In this document: piece by piece, positions 52,314 to 53,290 of the stretch
Position numbering within the stretch: the stretch's first letter is position 1
How the letters are laid out: each line of letters begins with the position of its first letter
Assembly (NCBI GenBank): GCA_025965975.1
Contig: JAOPVX010000049.1
Coordinates: 1 to 53,290 of the forward strand
DNA: 53,290 nucleotides
Direction: 5' to 3'
Origin: Mycobacterium sp.
GTDB lineage: Bacteria > Actinomycetota > Actinomycetes > Mycobacteriales > Mycobacteriaceae
Notes under the pieces: generated by a model
What the model was told of the DNA's origin: nothing
The model's input: only the letters and a program-made list of their open reading frames with translations
The model's database searches: none
Program-made: the position numbers and the translations under genes

Positions 52314-53290
52314 CTACCGATCGTCGTCGGTGTAGCGGATCACGCCGCGAATGTTGCGGCCCTCCAGCATGTCCGCGTAGCCCTCGTTGATCTGCTCCAG
52401 CTTGTACTGCCGGGTGATCATGTCGTCGAGGTTGAGCTTGCCCGCCTTGTACATCGACAGCAGCTGCGGGATGTCGTGGTGCGGGTTGCCGCCGCCGAAG
52501 ATGGTGCCCTGCAGGTTCTTCTGCATCAGGGTCAGCATCGCCAGGTTCAGTGTGACCTGGGTGTCCAGCAGGCTGCCGATCGCCGTCGCGACGCAGGTGC
52601 CGCCCTTGGCAGTGATCATCATGTAGTTGTCTATGTCCGCGCCGTGCAGCTCGCCGACCGTCAGGATGACCTTGTGGGCCATAAACCCGGCGGTCGCCTC
52701 CGCGATGCCCATCAGCGCGGCCTCGATATCGGGATACACATGGGTGGCACCGAATTTCAGCGCCTGATCTCGCTTCCACTCGACCGGGTCGATGGCGAAG
52801 ATTTGGCGGGCGCCTGCGTTGACCGCGCCCTGTAGCGCCGACATGCCCACGCCGCCGACGCCGACGATCGCCACGTCCTGTCCGGGCCTGATGTCGGCGG
52901 TGCGCGTCGCAGAGCCGTAGCCGGTGGTGACTCCGCAACCGACCAGGCAGGCAACCTCGAACGGGATCGACGGGTCGATCTTCACTACCGAGCTCTTGTG
53001 CACCACCATGTAGGGGGAGAAGGTGCCAAGCAGCGCCATCGGGAAGACGTTTTGGCCCTTGGCCTGAATCCGGAAGGTGCCGTCTGAGACTGCCGCGCCG
53101 TTGAGTAGTCCCGCGCCTAGGTCGCACAGGTTGCGCAGACCGGCCTGACACGACGGACACCGCCCGCAGGACGGGATGAACGACAGCACGACGTGGTCGC
53201 CGGGGGCGATGTCCTCGACGCCGGGCCCGACCTCGGTGACGATGCCCGCCCCCTCATGCCCGCCGAGGACCGGGAACCCACCCATGGGAA
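52314..53290 (-). CDS. adhB: Zinc-containing alcohol dehydrogenase AdhB (5' end outside window)
   Basis: Partial MDR dehydrogenase (about 325 residues visible; roughly the first 50 lie beyond the window). GHEGAG provides a catalytic-zinc ligand. CGRCPSCQAGLRNLC is the structural zinc lobe. GCGVTTGYG and GVGGVGMSALQGAV bind NAD. It ends GVIRYTDDDR, as recalled for Rv0761c (AdhB). The family is often annotated as NDMA-dependent and tied to mycofactocin redox cycling. Operon with the FadH-like and Rv0760c-like genes. Confidence 0.93.
   Translation of the reverse strand, partial: PMGGFPVLGGHEGAGIVTEVGPGVEDIAPGDHVVLSFIPSCGRCPSCQAGLRNLCDLGAGLLNGAAVSDGTFRIQAKGQNVFPMALLGTFSPYMVVHKSSVVKIDPSIPFEVACLVGCGVTTGYGSATRTADIRPGQDVAIVGVGGVGMSALQGAVNAGARQIFAIDPVEWKRDQALKFGATHVYPDIEAALMGIAEATAGFMAHKVILTVGELHGADIDNYMMITAKGGTCVATAIGSLLDTQVTLNLAMLTLMQKNLQGTIFGGGNPHHDIPQLLSMYKAGKLNLDDMITRQYKLEQINEGYADMLEGRNIRGVIRYTDDDR

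Noticed and set aside
1-53290. CRISPR arrays, rRNA genes, riboswitches or an origin
   Set aside because: No regularly spaced repeats with unique spacers, no rRNA-like sequence and no cluster of DnaA boxes were seen.

Overview
The window is high-GC chromosomal DNA of a mycobacterium, probably a fast-growing Mycolicibacterium-type species. This rests on a complete mce4 steroid-import operon that runs into the otsA trehalose gene, a phoP-phoR locus with its usual neighbours, DUF732, DUF4189 and 13E12-type proteins, and frequent GTG/TTG starts.

Layout. (1) 0.1-10.6 kb: mce4 operon (yrbE4A, yrbE4B, mce4A-D, lprN, mce4F, two mce-associated genes), with nearly every junction overlapping by 1-8 bases. 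It meets otsA tail to tail. (2) 12.0-13.4 kb: a 54-residue protein gene and a small family of exported Cys-containing proteins (two intact copies and one startless copy). (3) 13.7-15.5 kb: a crotonase and a short-chain dehydrogenase (SDR) separated by a perfect KstR-type operator, which suggests steroid catabolism. (4) 15.6-19.6 kb: a 13E12/HNH gene, a DUF4189 protein flanked by 13E12 tails, a 3-hydroxyisobutyrate dehydrogenase-like gene, DUF1905 and DUF732 proteins. (5) 19.7-25.2 kb: a molybdenum hydroxylase cluster (coxS-M-G-L-like plus xdhC-like) whose large-subunit active-site loop is not that of CO dehydrogenase. (6) 25.3-29.0 kb: a VanX-like dipeptidase, a cutinase and a fadE5-like pseudogene broken partly by two short tandem duplications whose lengths add to a multiple of three. 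(7) 29.0-43.5 kb: accessory DNA beside tRNA-Thr(TGT). The tRNA 3' half recurs as an exact 49-bp copy at 36.4 kb and a decayed copy at 29.0 kb, so two tandem island-like segments of about 7 kb are marked. The inner one carries arm-site-like repeats at both ends, fragments of dead genes, a GH31 glycosidase and a copper radical (galactose/glyoxal-type) oxidase. The outer one carries a redox gene cluster, a MarR regulator with a palindrome, and an alpha/beta hydrolase. No integrase remains. (8) 43.6-53.3 kb: core genes in the M. tuberculosis Rv0756c-Rv0761c order with insertions: a repeat protein, phoP, phoR, a HIT protein, a GT2-GtrA protein, two small unknowns, an SDR apparently starting at ATT, an Rv0760c-like SnoaL/ketosteroid-isomerase protein, a FadH-like flavoenzyme and adhB (cut by the window end).

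How the parts may work together: Mce4 imports sterols, and the KstR-controlled SDR and perhaps the crotonase may process products. PhoPR shows a likely autoregulatory PhoP box. The island adds a sugar-hydrolysis/oxidation gene pair with no visible export signal. A recurring theme is short (13-27 bp) tandem duplications, which appear in coding, pseudogene and regulatory DNA throughout the window. All gene names come from recognising sequence families from memory; no database search was run.
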